Of a DNA stretch of 16,733 nt, positions 1-6,491 are shown piece by piece. The stretch's first letter is position 1, and the number at the start of each line of letters is the position of its first letter. The stretch spans positions 7,963 to 24,695 of the forward strand of contig MHEF01000102.1 of assembly GCA_001805125.1 (NCBI GenBank), written 5' to 3'. The DNA comes from Nitrospirae bacterium RBG_13_39_12. GTDB lineage: Bacteria; Nitrospirota; Thermodesulfovibrionia; Thermodesulfovibrionales; SM23-35. Made by a program: the position numbers and the translations under genes. Under the pieces are notes generated by a model that did not search any database, was not told the DNA's origin, and worked only from the letters and a program-made list of their open reading frames with translations.

Positions 1-836
1 TTGTTTCCTATGTGCCGATAGGAACAGAAGGAAGTGGATATTACTACTGGGCACTCCCATATAACCTTACCCAGGGAACCGACTACAGGATAAGGGTAAC
101 AAGTTCAACCAATTCCTCCATTACAGACACAAGTGATGGAGAATTCACTGTCCCTAAATCCACTATTACTTTAACTGTACCTAACGGCGAAGAAACATGG
201 CAGGCAGGAACTACACAGACGATCAGATGGACATATACAGGAGATCCCGGCAGCAGTGTGAAAATTGAATTTCTCAAAGGTGAATCTGCTAATACTATCA
301 CCAATTCCGCTCCGGTAGGAAATGGTGGAAGTGGTTCCTATAACTGGGCAATTCCTTCTGCACAGGCTATGGGCAATGACTATAGAATAAGGGTTATTTC
401 TAATAAAGATACCTCTATTATGGACATAAGTAATGGTTATTTCACTATAGATGGACCAACCATTAGTGTAACCGCTCCGGTTGGAGGAGAAACATGGGTC
501 GCTGGAAGCACAGGCAGGATAAGCTGGACTTACAAAGGGAATCCCGGCTCATATGTTGTAATAGAGTTACTGCAGGGTGAAGGCAACACCGTTGTCAAAA
601 CCATCACATCCCGTGCAAGGACATCAACAGGCTATTACGACTGGAGGATCCCTTCCAGCCAGACCCTCGGAACCGATTACAGGATAAGGGTAAAAAGCAG
701 TTCATATAGTAATGTTTTTAGTACAAGCGATTATTTCCGTATCGGAAGTATTTCCACTTCCGGAAATTACCATCAGCAAATTATTTTCTGTCTGAATAAA
801 TGCACCAGGGACAATCCAGGCCGCTATTCGGCCTGA
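1..836 (+). CDS. Surface protein with tandem Kre9/KNH-like Ig-fold repeats (3' part of gene)
   Basis: The reading frame is open to the left edge (frame of base 3), so the gene starts outside the window; the internal GTG at 12 is not a credible start. Counting from that GTG, residues 1-48 are the end of one repeat, about 50-147 a complete repeat, and about 150-246 another. Each repeat begins with a P-x-GGE/NGEE-x-W-x-x-G pattern, then an I-x-W-T-Y core strand, a Y-x-W-x-I/L-P strand and a DYRIRV strand. This matches the Ser-Thr-rich Kre9/KNH-like domain seen in bacterial secreted or cell-surface proteins, where it is a structural, presumably adhesive or spacer, module. No catalytic motif, anchor or sorting signal is visible. 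The last 28 residues do not resemble the repeats and are encoded by two hairpins, so the C-terminus may be truncated or altered. Localisation is inferred from the family. Confidence 0.75.
   Translation, partial: VSYVPIGTEGSGYYYWALPYNLTQGTDYRIRVTSSTNSSITDTSDGEFTVPKSTITLTVPNGEETWQAGTTQTIRWTYTGDPGSSVKIEFLKGESANTITNSAPVGNGGSGSYNWAIPSAQAMGNDYRIRVISNKDTSIMDISNGYFTIDGPTISVTAPVGGETWVAGSTGRISWTYKGNPGSYVVIELLQGEGNTVVKTITSRARTSTGYYDWRIPSSQTLGTDYRIRVKSSSYSNVFSTSDYFRIGSISTSGNYHQQIIFCLNKCTRDNPGRYSA
817..835 (+). terminator. GC-rich hairpin over the stop codon of the repeat protein
   Basis: Perfect 7-bp stem (CAGGCCG / CGGCCTG) with a 5-base loop, overlapping the TGA at 834-836. No clear T-run follows, so it may protect the mRNA 3' end or be a repeat palindrome rather than a classic intrinsic terminator. 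Confidence 0.3.
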
Positions 837-880
837 TATAGACAATATTATATTGTAAATTAAAAATAGCTACAGAAGAA

Positions 881-1009
881 TTAGCTGTAATACTTGAGAT
901 AATTACATTCAGGGCACGTGTAGGAAATGGTATAAGCAGCTCTAACAACTTTGGGATTCTTTATACTTGGGCTACAGCAATGTCTGCATGATAGCGGTTC
1001 AGAATTCAT
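881..1009 (-). CDS. Small two-CxxC (zinc-ribbon-like) protein, 42 aa
   Basis: ATG at 1009-1007, stop TAA at 883-881. The product has a CRHCC motif at residues 8-12 and a CPEC motif at residues 33-36, about 20 residues apart, which is the arrangement of a minimal zinc ribbon (two CxxC knuckles). A plausible ribosome site (AAGGGA) lies 5 bases before the ATG. The frame contains no rare-looking stretch, and the sequence between the knuckles alternates as in a small beta-ribbon. It sits alone on the - strand between two + strand genes. Small zinc-ribbon proteins bind nucleic acids or protein partners, but no specific role can be assigned. The length is below usual annotation cut-offs, so it could be a chance frame; the paired CxxC plus Shine-Dalgarno argues otherwise. 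Confidence 0.5.
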   Translation of the reverse strand: MNSEPLSCRHCCSPSIKNPKVVRAAYTISYTCPECNYLKYYS

Positions 1010-1071
1010 AAAAATCCCTTATTTACATGAGAAAATTTAATATACATGTTTGATTCTGCCTGCTATTAAAC

Positions 1072-1087
1072 CTCGATATCCATTGGG
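1072..1087. repeat. Degenerate REP-like palindrome
   Basis: CTCGAT-ATCC-ATTGGG can fold as a 6-bp stem, two of the pairs being G-U, with a 4-base loop. It is a diverged copy of the perfect palindrome at 6540-6557: same length, same loop position and similar flanks. Confidence 0.35.
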
Positions 1088-1096
1088 ATTCGTTTA

Positions 1097-1126
1097 TTGA
1101 CTTTACTGCAAAACCTAATCTATACT
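1097..1126 (+). promoter_or_regulatory. Sigma70-type promoter of the thiamin operon
   Basis: -35 TTGACT (1097-1102) and -10 TATACT (1121-1126), each 5 of 6 to consensus, are 18 bp apart. Transcription would start near 1132-1134, immediately before the TPP aptamer, which is the expected architecture for a riboswitch leader. Confidence 0.7.
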
Positions 1127-1134
1127 TAAATTGA

Positions 1135-1227
1135 CCCTGGGGGAGGCTAAAAAGTCTGAGAGTCTTTCAGAAAATATTGGAAGAGACCCCATGAACCTGA
1201 TACGGGTAATGCCGGCGTAGGGAAGGG
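1135..1227 (+). promoter_or_regulatory. TPP riboswitch aptamer (THI box)
   Basis: The conserved THI elements are all present in order: the GGGG block after 1138, CTGAGA (1156-1161), the ACC-rich strand before ATGAACCTGAT (1191-1201), GGGTAATGCC (1204-1213) and GCGTAGGGAAG (1215-1225). CCCT (1135-1138) can pair with AGGG (1224-1227) as a short P1. The aptamer binds thiamin pyrophosphate. Together with the terminator that follows, it should switch off thiSGECD transcription when TPP is plentiful. Confidence 0.95.
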
Positions 1228-1232
1228 AAGGT

Positions 1233-1268
1233 AAACCGTATCCTTCAGGGATGCGGTTTTTGTTTTTT
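1233..1268 (+). terminator. Riboswitch-controlled intrinsic terminator (attenuator)
   Basis: An 11-bp stem pairs 1233-1243 with 1249-1259 (one U-G pair) around a 5-base loop and runs into a T-rich tract (1257-1268, one interruption). Bases 1199-1205 of the aptamer (GATACGG) are perfectly complementary to 1236-1242 (CCGTATC) in the 5' arm of this terminator. That gives an obvious antiterminator that excludes both the aptamer fold and the terminator: TPP bound means terminator, TPP absent means read-through. Confidence 0.88.
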
Positions 1269-1469
1269 ATGAGACTAACAATTAACGGAAAGCTCTGTAA
1301 TGCAAAAAAAGTAGAAACCGTAACAGAACTTCTCAATGATCTAAAGATTGAGCCAAATCGGGTTGCTGTCGAAGTGAACCTGTCTATTGTAAAGAAAGAC
1401 GCCTATTCCACATTCAGGCTTAACGAAGGAGATAAAGTCGAGATAGTAAATTTCGTAGGCGGAGGATAA
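1269..1469 (+). CDS. thiS: ThiS, thiamin sulfur-carrier protein
   Basis: This 66-residue ubiquitin-fold protein ends in the GG tail (VGGG) that ThiF-type enzymes adenylate and that is then thiocarboxylated to donate sulfur for the thiazole ring. The RLTINGK start, the central VAVEVN strand and the VEIVNFVGGG end are diagnostic. ATG 1269 is chosen because it opens the canonical beta-strand; the in-frame upstream ATG at 1251 lies inside the terminator stem. The start codon directly follows the terminator U-tract and has no normal Shine-Dalgarno sequence. First gene of the thi operon; 45 bases separate it from thiG. Confidence 0.92.
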   Translation: MRLTINGKLCNAKKVETVTELLNDLKIEPNRVAVEVNLSIVKKDAYSTFRLNEGDKVEIVNFVGGG

Positions 1470-1514
1470 AAGTCAGAAAGATATTAAGAACAAATTAGAT
1501 AAAAAGGAGAAAAG

Positions 1515-2285
1515 ATGGATGATAAACTGGTAATTAAAGGCATCGGGTTCCAATCGCGGCTGTGGGTAGGTACAGGAAAGTATAAGGATTTTACTGAGAC
1601 AAAAAATGCAATTGAAGCATCAGGCTCAGACGTAGTAACTGTTGCTGTAAGAAGGGTGAATATTATAGACAGGAAATCCGAAAACCTGCTTGATTACATT
1701 GACCCAAATAAATACAAGATATTGCCAAATACTGCCGGCTGCTATACTGTAGAAGATGCTTTGAGATATTCAAGACTTGCAAGGGAAGCAGGAATCTCAG
1801 ACCTCATAAAGCTCGAGGTAATTGGAGATGAAAAAACCCTTTTCCCTGATACATGTGGTCTTTTAAAGGCAACTGAAATCCTTGCAAAAGAGGGGTTTAT
1901 AGTGCTTCCGTATACAAACGATGACCCTGTGATGGCAAAAAGACTTGAGGATGCCGGTGCTGCTGCAGTTATGCCCCTCGGAGCACCTATCGGTTCAGGC
2001 CTTGGCTTAAGGAATCCATACAACATAAAGATAATACTCGAAACAGTAAAGCTGCCAGTTATTGTTGATGCAGGTGTTGGAACAGCATCTGACGCAGCCA
2101 TAGCAATGGAACTCGGATGCGATGCGGTATTAATCAATACCGGTATCGCCGGGGCAAAAGACCCTGTTTCAATGGCAGCTGCTATGAAACACGCTGTCTT
2201 TGCCGGGAGACTTGCATATAAGGCCGGCAGGATTCCTAAAAAATTGTATGCGACTGCGAGCAGTCCTATAGAGGGCATGCTTTAA
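1515..2285 (+). CDS. thiG: ThiG, thiazole synthase
   Basis: A cytoplasmic TIM-barrel enzyme of 256 residues, the usual length, that forms the thiazole phosphate from deoxyxylulose 5-phosphate, dehydroglycine and ThiS thiocarboxylate. The Schiff-base lysine is K99 in the LIKLEVIGD strand. Other family marks are WVGTGKY near residue 17, LPNTAGC (70-76), the GAPIGSGLGL phosphate loop, IVDAGVGTASDAA, and the IPKKLYATASSP tail. ATG 1515 is preceded by AAGGAG at good spacing. It works directly with ThiS upstream. Confidence 0.96.
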   Translation: MDDKLVIKGIGFQSRLWVGTGKYKDFTETKNAIEASGSDVVTVAVRRVNIIDRKSENLLDYIDPNKYKILPNTAGCYTVEDALRYSRLAREAGISDLIKLEVIGDEKTLFPDTCGLLKATEILAKEGFIVLPYTNDDPVMAKRLEDAGAAAVMPLGAPIGSGLGLRNPYNIKIILETVKLPVIVDAGVGTASDAAIAMELGCDAVLINTGIAGAKDPVSMAAAMKHAVFAGRLAYKAGRIPKKLYATASSPIEGML

Positions 2286-2289
2286 TAAA

Positions 2290-2931
2290 ATGAAGATGAA
2301 AAATGAAAAATTAGCAGATTTGAAACTTTATCTGATAACTGACAGGAAATTGTTTGCTGTCCAGTGTTCAATGTTCGTTGCAATTGAAGCGGCGCTCAAG
2401 GCTGGTGTGAAGTACATACAATTAAGGGAAAAGCATTTACCCACCAGAAAATTGCTTGATTTGGGATACTGGATGCTGGAGTTAACTAAAGAATATAATG
2501 CAAAATTGCTTATAAATGACAGGGTTGATATTGCACTTGCTGTTGGGGCAGACGGCGTTCATCTTGGGCAGAAGAGCCTTCCAGTCCATGCAGTCAGGAA
2601 AATTTCAGATGATAAACTGCTAATCGGGGTTTCAACCCATAGTGTTGATGAGGCTGTTGAAGCAGAGAAAGATGGCGCAGACTTCATAACCCTTGGTCCA
2701 ATTTATGAAACTCCTTCCAAATTGAAATACGGCACCCCCATCGGGATTGATATTTTAACGAGGGTTAAATCCAAGGTCCCGATACCTGTGCTGGCAATCG
2801 GAGGAATCAAACTTGACAAGGTTAAAGAAATAATGGATGCAGGCGCTGATGGCATTGCAGTTATATCTGCAATTCTCGCTGCAGAGAACACCACTAAAAC
2901 AACAGAGGAATTTCTGAGGTTAATAAAATGA
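2290..2931 (+). CDS. thiE: ThiE (operon copy), thiamin-phosphate synthase
   Basis: TIM-barrel enzyme of 213 residues that joins HMP pyrophosphate and thiazole phosphate to give thiamin phosphate. Visible motifs: LYLITDR near the N-terminus, YIQLREK, LLINDRVDIA, GADGVHLGQ, STHS, DFITLGPIYET, VLAIGGI and GADGIAV, all in family order. Start at 2290 (MKMKNEK); ATG 2296 is an alternative. It begins 4 bases after thiG and its stop overlaps the thiC start (ATGA), so translation is coupled. After HLGQ it has KSLPV, and its GPIYETPSKLKYG loop is looser than the GPVF-type loop of the second copy at 12689-13312. The two may differ in efficiency or substrate. Confidence 0.9.
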   Translation: MKMKNEKLADLKLYLITDRKLFAVQCSMFVAIEAALKAGVKYIQLREKHLPTRKLLDLGYWMLELTKEYNAKLLINDRVDIALAVGADGVHLGQKSLPVHAVRKISDDKLLIGVSTHSVDEAVEAEKDGADFITLGPIYETPSKLKYGTPIGIDILTRVKSKVPIPVLAIGGIKLDKVKEIMDAGADGIAVISAILAAENTTKTTEEFLRLIK

Positions 2932-4214
2932 CAAGAATAGAACTGACAAAAAAAGGCATTATTACTGAAGAAACAAAAGAAGTTGCCTTATCTGAAGGCA
3001 TAAAGCCTGAAATCCTGGCCTCCGATATAGCAGAAGGCTTAACTGTAATTTCAAGAAATACAATTCACAATATAAAGCCCATTGGCATTGGCAGAGGCCT
3101 GAGGACAAAGGTTAATGCAAACATAGGGACATCAAAGGATAAAGTTTCTTTTGACGAGGAGCTGGAAAAACTTGATGTAATTGTTAAATATGGTGCTGAT
3201 GCTGTTATGGACCTTTCAACAGGCGGTCCCATTAGGGATCTGCGAAGGCTTCTTCTGAAGAAATCCCCTATCTCGGTAGGGACAGTTCCCATATACGAGG
3301 CAGCAATCATTGCCGCAGAGACACATGGCACAATTTCAAAGATGACACCGGATGACATTTTTAATGTAATAGAAACACATGCTGAAGAAGGTGTTGATTT
3401 TGTTACTGTACATTGTGGCCTGACAAGGAAAGCGGTTGAAAGGCTTCGGGATGAAGGCAGAGTTCTGGATATAGTCAGCCGCGGTGGTGCGTTCCTTCTC
3501 GAATGGATGATATATAATGACAGAGAAAATCCGTTGTACGAATACTATGACCGACTTCTAGAGATTTCTAAAAAGTATGATTTAACTTTAAGTCTTGGAG
3601 ATGGATTACGCCCCGGTTGTCTTGAAGATGCAACAGACAGGTGCCAAATTGAAGAGCTTCTTACTATTGGAGAGTTAAGAGACAAAGCACTTGCTTCAGG
3701 GGTCCAGGTAATTATCGAAGGTCCGGGCCATGTGCCTCTTAATCAGGTTGAACTTAATATAAAACTACAGAAGGAGATTTGCAAAGGCGCGCCATTCTAT
3801 GTTCTCGGCCCACTTGTGACTGACGTTGCGATGGGATACGATCACATAGCAGCAGCTATTGGAGGCGCTATTGCAGGTGCTGCAGGCGCTGATTTTCTGT
3901 GTTATGTAACACCGGCTGAACATATAAGGCTGCCGGATATAGCTGATGTAAAAGAAGGCCTTATCGCATCAAAGATAGCAGCCCATGCAGCAGACATTGC
4001 AAAAGGTATAACGAGTGCAATAGAACGCGACAGACAAATGGCAACATTCAGAAAGAACCTCGACTGGAACGGACAAATAGAAATGAGTTTTGATCCGGAA
4101 AAGATAAGACAATGGCGTTCTGAAATTCCACCATCAGAACAGGAAGTTTGCAGTATGTGCGGCGAGTTTTGCGCAATAAAAAAAGTGAAGGAAGCACTCC
4201 AGAAAAGAAAATAG
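2928..4214 (+). CDS. thiC: ThiC, HMP-phosphate synthase (short, non-canonical radical SAM)
   Basis: Converts aminoimidazole ribotide to hydroxymethylpyrimidine phosphate using a 4Fe-4S cluster and SAM. At 428 residues it is the short form lacking the N-terminal extension of proteobacterial ThiC, a form frequent in anaerobes and archaea. Recognisable blocks: SRNTIHNIKPIGIG, VNANIGTS, ADAVMDLSTGG, VGTVPIYEA, FVTVHCG, SRGG, LSLGDGLRPG, IEGPGHVP, APFYVLGPLVTD and DHIAAAIGGA. The C-terminal cluster site is CSMCGEFC (C408, C411, C415), i.e. CX2CX3C, one residue shorter in the second gap than the textbook CX2CX4C. ATGA overlap with thiE. Confidence 0.95.
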   Translation: MTRIELTKKGIITEETKEVALSEGIKPEILASDIAEGLTVISRNTIHNIKPIGIGRGLRTKVNANIGTSKDKVSFDEELEKLDVIVKYGADAVMDLSTGGPIRDLRRLLLKKSPISVGTVPIYEAAIIAAETHGTISKMTPDDIFNVIETHAEEGVDFVTVHCGLTRKAVERLRDEGRVLDIVSRGGAFLLEWMIYNDRENPLYEYYDRLLEISKKYDLTLSLGDGLRPGCLEDATDRCQIEELLTIGELRDKALASGVQVIIEGPGHVPLNQVELNIKLQKEICKGAPFYVLGPLVTDVAMGYDHIAAAIGGAIAGAAGADFLCYVTPAEHIRLPDIADVKEGLIASKIAAHAADIAKGITSAIERDRQMATFRKNLDWNGQIEMSFDPEKIRQWRSEIPPSEQEVCSMCGEFCAIKKVKEALQKRK

Positions 4215-4238
4215 ACGGTTACCGGGAAATCGTGCTCA

Positions 4239-5036
4239 ATGAAAACAGCCCTTACTATAGCCGGCTCTGACCCTACAGGAGGTGCCGGGTTGCAGGCGGA
4301 TTTAAAGGTCTTCAGGGCATTTGGAGTACATGGTACTTCTGTTATCTCTGCAATCACTGCGCAGAATACTGAAGGTGTATTTTCTATCTTGCGGGTTGAA
4401 AAACTATTTCTGGAAAAACAGCTTAACACACTTCTTTCTGATATCAGGCCTCATGCAACAAAGCTGGGCATGCTTTACAGCAAAGATGCTGTTGAAGTTT
4501 TATCTAAGAAAATAAAGAAATACCCATTAAAAAACCTTGTCATTGATCCTATAATAATATCTTCAACCGGAATAAGTCTTGTTGAAAATGAAACAATAGA
4601 TGCCTTACGGGAGAAACTATTCCCGTCTTCAAAAATAATCACACCAAATATATATGAAGCACATGTTCTAACAGGCATTACTATCACAGATGAGAAAGCC
4701 ATGAAAGATGCTGCAAGAATATTGAAAAAAATGGGCCCGGAAGTTGTTGTCATCACAGGCGGGCACCTCGATAAAACTGCTGTTGACCTTTATTATGACG
4801 GAGACTTTCACATTATTAAAGGTGCAAAAATAAGAGGTGAATACCACGGTACCGGATGTGTCTTTTCAGCTGCTATTACAGCATTGCTTGCCCTTGGCTA
4901 TATCCCTCTTGAAGCAGTAATGAAGGCAAAAAAATACGTAAATAATTCAATAAAAAAGGCTCACTATCCTGGCAAGGGAATGGGGTTGCTGCATATTCAG
5001 CATATGTTTCTTAACCCTAATAATGAAATTGAATAA
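4239..5036 (+). CDS. thiD: ThiD, HMP / HMP-phosphate kinase
   Basis: Ribokinase-fold enzyme of 265 residues that phosphorylates hydroxymethylpyrimidine twice to the pyrophosphate used by ThiE. The N-terminal TIAGSDPTGGAGLQADLK is the substrate loop; VIDPII, ITPNIYEA and the catalytic HGTGC (C207) with its anion hole are in place. It lies 24 bases downstream of thiC, without a strong Shine-Dalgarno sequence, and completes the pyrimidine branch of the operon. The last residues (LNPNNEIE) are encoded by DNA that recurs as a short copy after rluD (6492-6538), and the stop codon sits at the base of a hairpin. Confidence 0.94.
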   Translation: MKTALTIAGSDPTGGAGLQADLKVFRAFGVHGTSVISAITAQNTEGVFSILRVEKLFLEKQLNTLLSDIRPHATKLGMLYSKDAVEVLSKKIKKYPLKNLVIDPIIISSTGISLVENETIDALREKLFPSSKIITPNIYEAHVLTGITITDEKAMKDAARILKKMGPEVVVITGGHLDKTAVDLYYDGDFHIIKGAKIRGEYHGTGCVFSAAITALLALGYIPLEAVMKAKKYVNNSIKKAHYPGKGMGLLHIQHMFLNPNNEIE

Positions 5037-5066
5037 TGCAGATAATGTCTGCATTATTCGGGTTAA
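5011..5066 (+). terminator. Two-tier hairpin at the end of thiD
   Basis: Inner perfect 11-bp stem, AATAATGCAGA (5032-5042) with TCTGCATTATT (5048-5058), loop of 5. An outer perfect 7-bp stem, TTAACCC (5011-5017) with GGGTTAA (5060-5066), encloses it across an asymmetric bulge. No T-run follows, so it is more likely an mRNA-processing or stability element between thiD and the MoaE-like gene than an intrinsic terminator. Confidence 0.45.
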
Positions 5067-5085
5067 CGTGACCAAGGAGGTATAA

Positions 5086-5436
5086 ATGGTTGAACAATGG
5101 ATTGATGATGTGAAAAAGAATTCTGATTTCAGGGAGCTTGGTATGATACTTATTCATAATGGAGTTGTAAGATCCACCTCAAAAGACGGTAAGAGTGTTA
5201 AAGGCATGCATCTCTCTTATAATAAGGAAAAATTAAACATGCTGACGAATGAGTTTAGGAAAAAAGATGGTATCGTCGCAATAAAGGCATGGATAAATGA
5301 AGGACTTCTTAAAGTCGGCGATGACATTATGTATGTATTGGTTGCCGGGAGATTAAGAAAATATGTACTGCCAGCACTTGAGGAATTTGTTTCAAGGATT
5401 AAAAAAGAGATAGTTTCTGAGGAAGAATTCTCTTAG
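5086..5436 (+). CDS. MoaE-like protein (molybdopterin synthase large-subunit family)
   Basis: 116 residues. HNGVVRST (24-31), VKGMHLSYN, a central KAWINEG-LKVGDD block and VLVAGRLRKYVLPALEEFVSRIK follow the MoaE fold in order. MoaE uses the thiocarboxylated MoaD tail, a ThiS-like protein, to build the dithiolene of molybdopterin. The protein is shorter than typical MoaE (about 140-150 residues). It keeps a lysine in the final helix (RIKKE) but ends before the FWKRE-type segment with the second catalytic lysine, so activity is doubtful. Very strong ribosome site (AAGGAGG, 5 bases before ATG). The position right after thiD, in an operon encoding a MoaD-fold carrier, may be meaningful or coincidental. 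A canonical moaE function is not assured. Confidence 0.7.
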   Translation: MVEQWIDDVKKNSDFRELGMILIHNGVVRSTSKDGKSVKGMHLSYNKEKLNMLTNEFRKKDGIVAIKAWINEGLLKVGDDIMYVLVAGRLRKYVLPALEEFVSRIKKEIVSEEEFS

Positions 5437-5514
5437 GAAACTGTAAACATATTTCCTGTTTAAAAAGTGGTTGCCTGAAAAGACGGCTGAAACCGGAAAG
5501 GTTCTATATCTTAT

Positions 5515-6462
5515 ATGCGTGTCAAAAATATATTGGTTCAAACCTCAGAGGCAGGGGAAAGGCTAGATACATTCCTTGCAAAAAAGACATGTATAACACG
5601 TTCACAGATTCAGAAACTCATATCAAAAGGAAATATTCTTGTTAACAGAAACGATGCCAGTCAAAATTACTGGATAAAAACTAAGGATTTAATATCTCTG
5701 AACATTCCTGACAAAGAAACTGAAAGTCTTTTGCCTGAACAAATACTGATAGATATTCTTTATAGGGACAAATATCTCGTTGTTGTAAATAAACCTGCAG
5801 GAATAGTTGTATATCCTGCTGCAGGTCACTATCACGGGACCCTAATGAATGCGCTTATTTACCACTGCAGTAAGTTAGCTACAGTGGGAGGGCCTCTTAG
5901 GCCCGGGGTTGTGCACAGGCTTGATAAAGACACTTCAGGTGTAATGGTCATTGCTTTGAATGACGATGCATACTATAACCTTATTGAACAATTCAGGCAG
6001 AGGACAATAAACAGAAAATACATTGCCTTAATTTATGGAAATCTTAAAGAAAACGATGGGGATATCGTATCAAAAATAGGTCGCTCGGAATCCGATCGGA
6101 AAAAGATGTCAACTCATGTCAGAAAAGGAAAAGAGGCTTTTACAAGCTGGAAGGTGCTCAAGAGATTTGGTAATGCAACTTTAGTTGAAGTAAGGCTTCG
6201 TACTGGAAGAACTCATCAGATCAGGGTACATTTTGCCTCTGTAGGGCATCCTGTACTTGGCGACAGAGTATATGGAAAGAAGGTTAGCATAGAACTTAAA
6301 ACTAAGAAAATAATATTATTCCCAAGACAAATGCTTCATGCAGAATTATTGGGTTTTTCTCATCCTGCCACTGGAGAGTATCTTGAATTCAGAAGCCCTT
6401 TGCCGGAAGATATGACTGAAAAGATAAAAACATTTCTTTTGAATAATGTAAAACTGGTTTAA
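5515..6462 (+). CDS. rluD: RluD-family 23S rRNA pseudouridine synthase
   Basis: 315 residues, usual for RluA/RluD proteins. An N-terminal S4 RNA-binding domain (about residues 13-65, ERLDTFLAKK...SRSQIQKLI-type) is followed by the catalytic domain. Motif I is VVNKPAGIVVYP (89-101). Motif II is HRLDKDTSG (134-142) with the catalytic aspartate D137. Motif III is the GRTHQIRVHFASVGHPVLGD block. The enzyme isomerises uridines in large-subunit rRNA; which sites cannot be told from sequence alone, so RluD rather than RluC or a relative is a likely assignment, not a certain one. Start at ATG 5515 with only a weak upstream purine run; 78 bases after the MoaE-like gene. Confidence 0.9.
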   Translation: MRVKNILVQTSEAGERLDTFLAKKTCITRSQIQKLISKGNILVNRNDASQNYWIKTKDLISLNIPDKETESLLPEQILIDILYRDKYLVVVNKPAGIVVYPAAGHYHGTLMNALIYHCSKLATVGGPLRPGVVHRLDKDTSGVMVIALNDDAYYNLIEQFRQRTINRKYIALIYGNLKENDGDIVSKIGRSESDRKKMSTHVRKGKEAFTSWKVLKRFGNATLVEVRLRTGRTHQIRVHFASVGHPVLGDRVYGKKVSIELKTKKIILFPRQMLHAELLGFSHPATGEYLEFRSPLPEDMTEKIKTFLLNNVKLV

Positions 6463-6491
6463 TTACCTAATTTAATCATTATCGTTCAATC

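Noticed and set aside
1..836. Frameshift at the C-terminus of the repeat protein
   Set aside because: The other two frames after base 740 stop within about 20 residues and do not restore the repeat pattern, so no simple frameshift is shown.
1251..1268. Upstream ATG of thiS giving six extra residues
   Set aside because: This ATG is inside the terminator stem and the added MRFLFF is encoded by its U-tract; ThiS normally begins at the next ATG.
1742..2278. 178-residue frame on the - strand
   Set aside because: It lies entirely opposite thiG, whose protein is unmistakable; the - frame has low-complexity Ala/Ser/Ile composition and no family motif.
3902..4429. 175-residue frame on the - strand
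   Set aside because: It is antisense to the thiC end and thiD start, both strongly supported; it has no ribosome site or motif.
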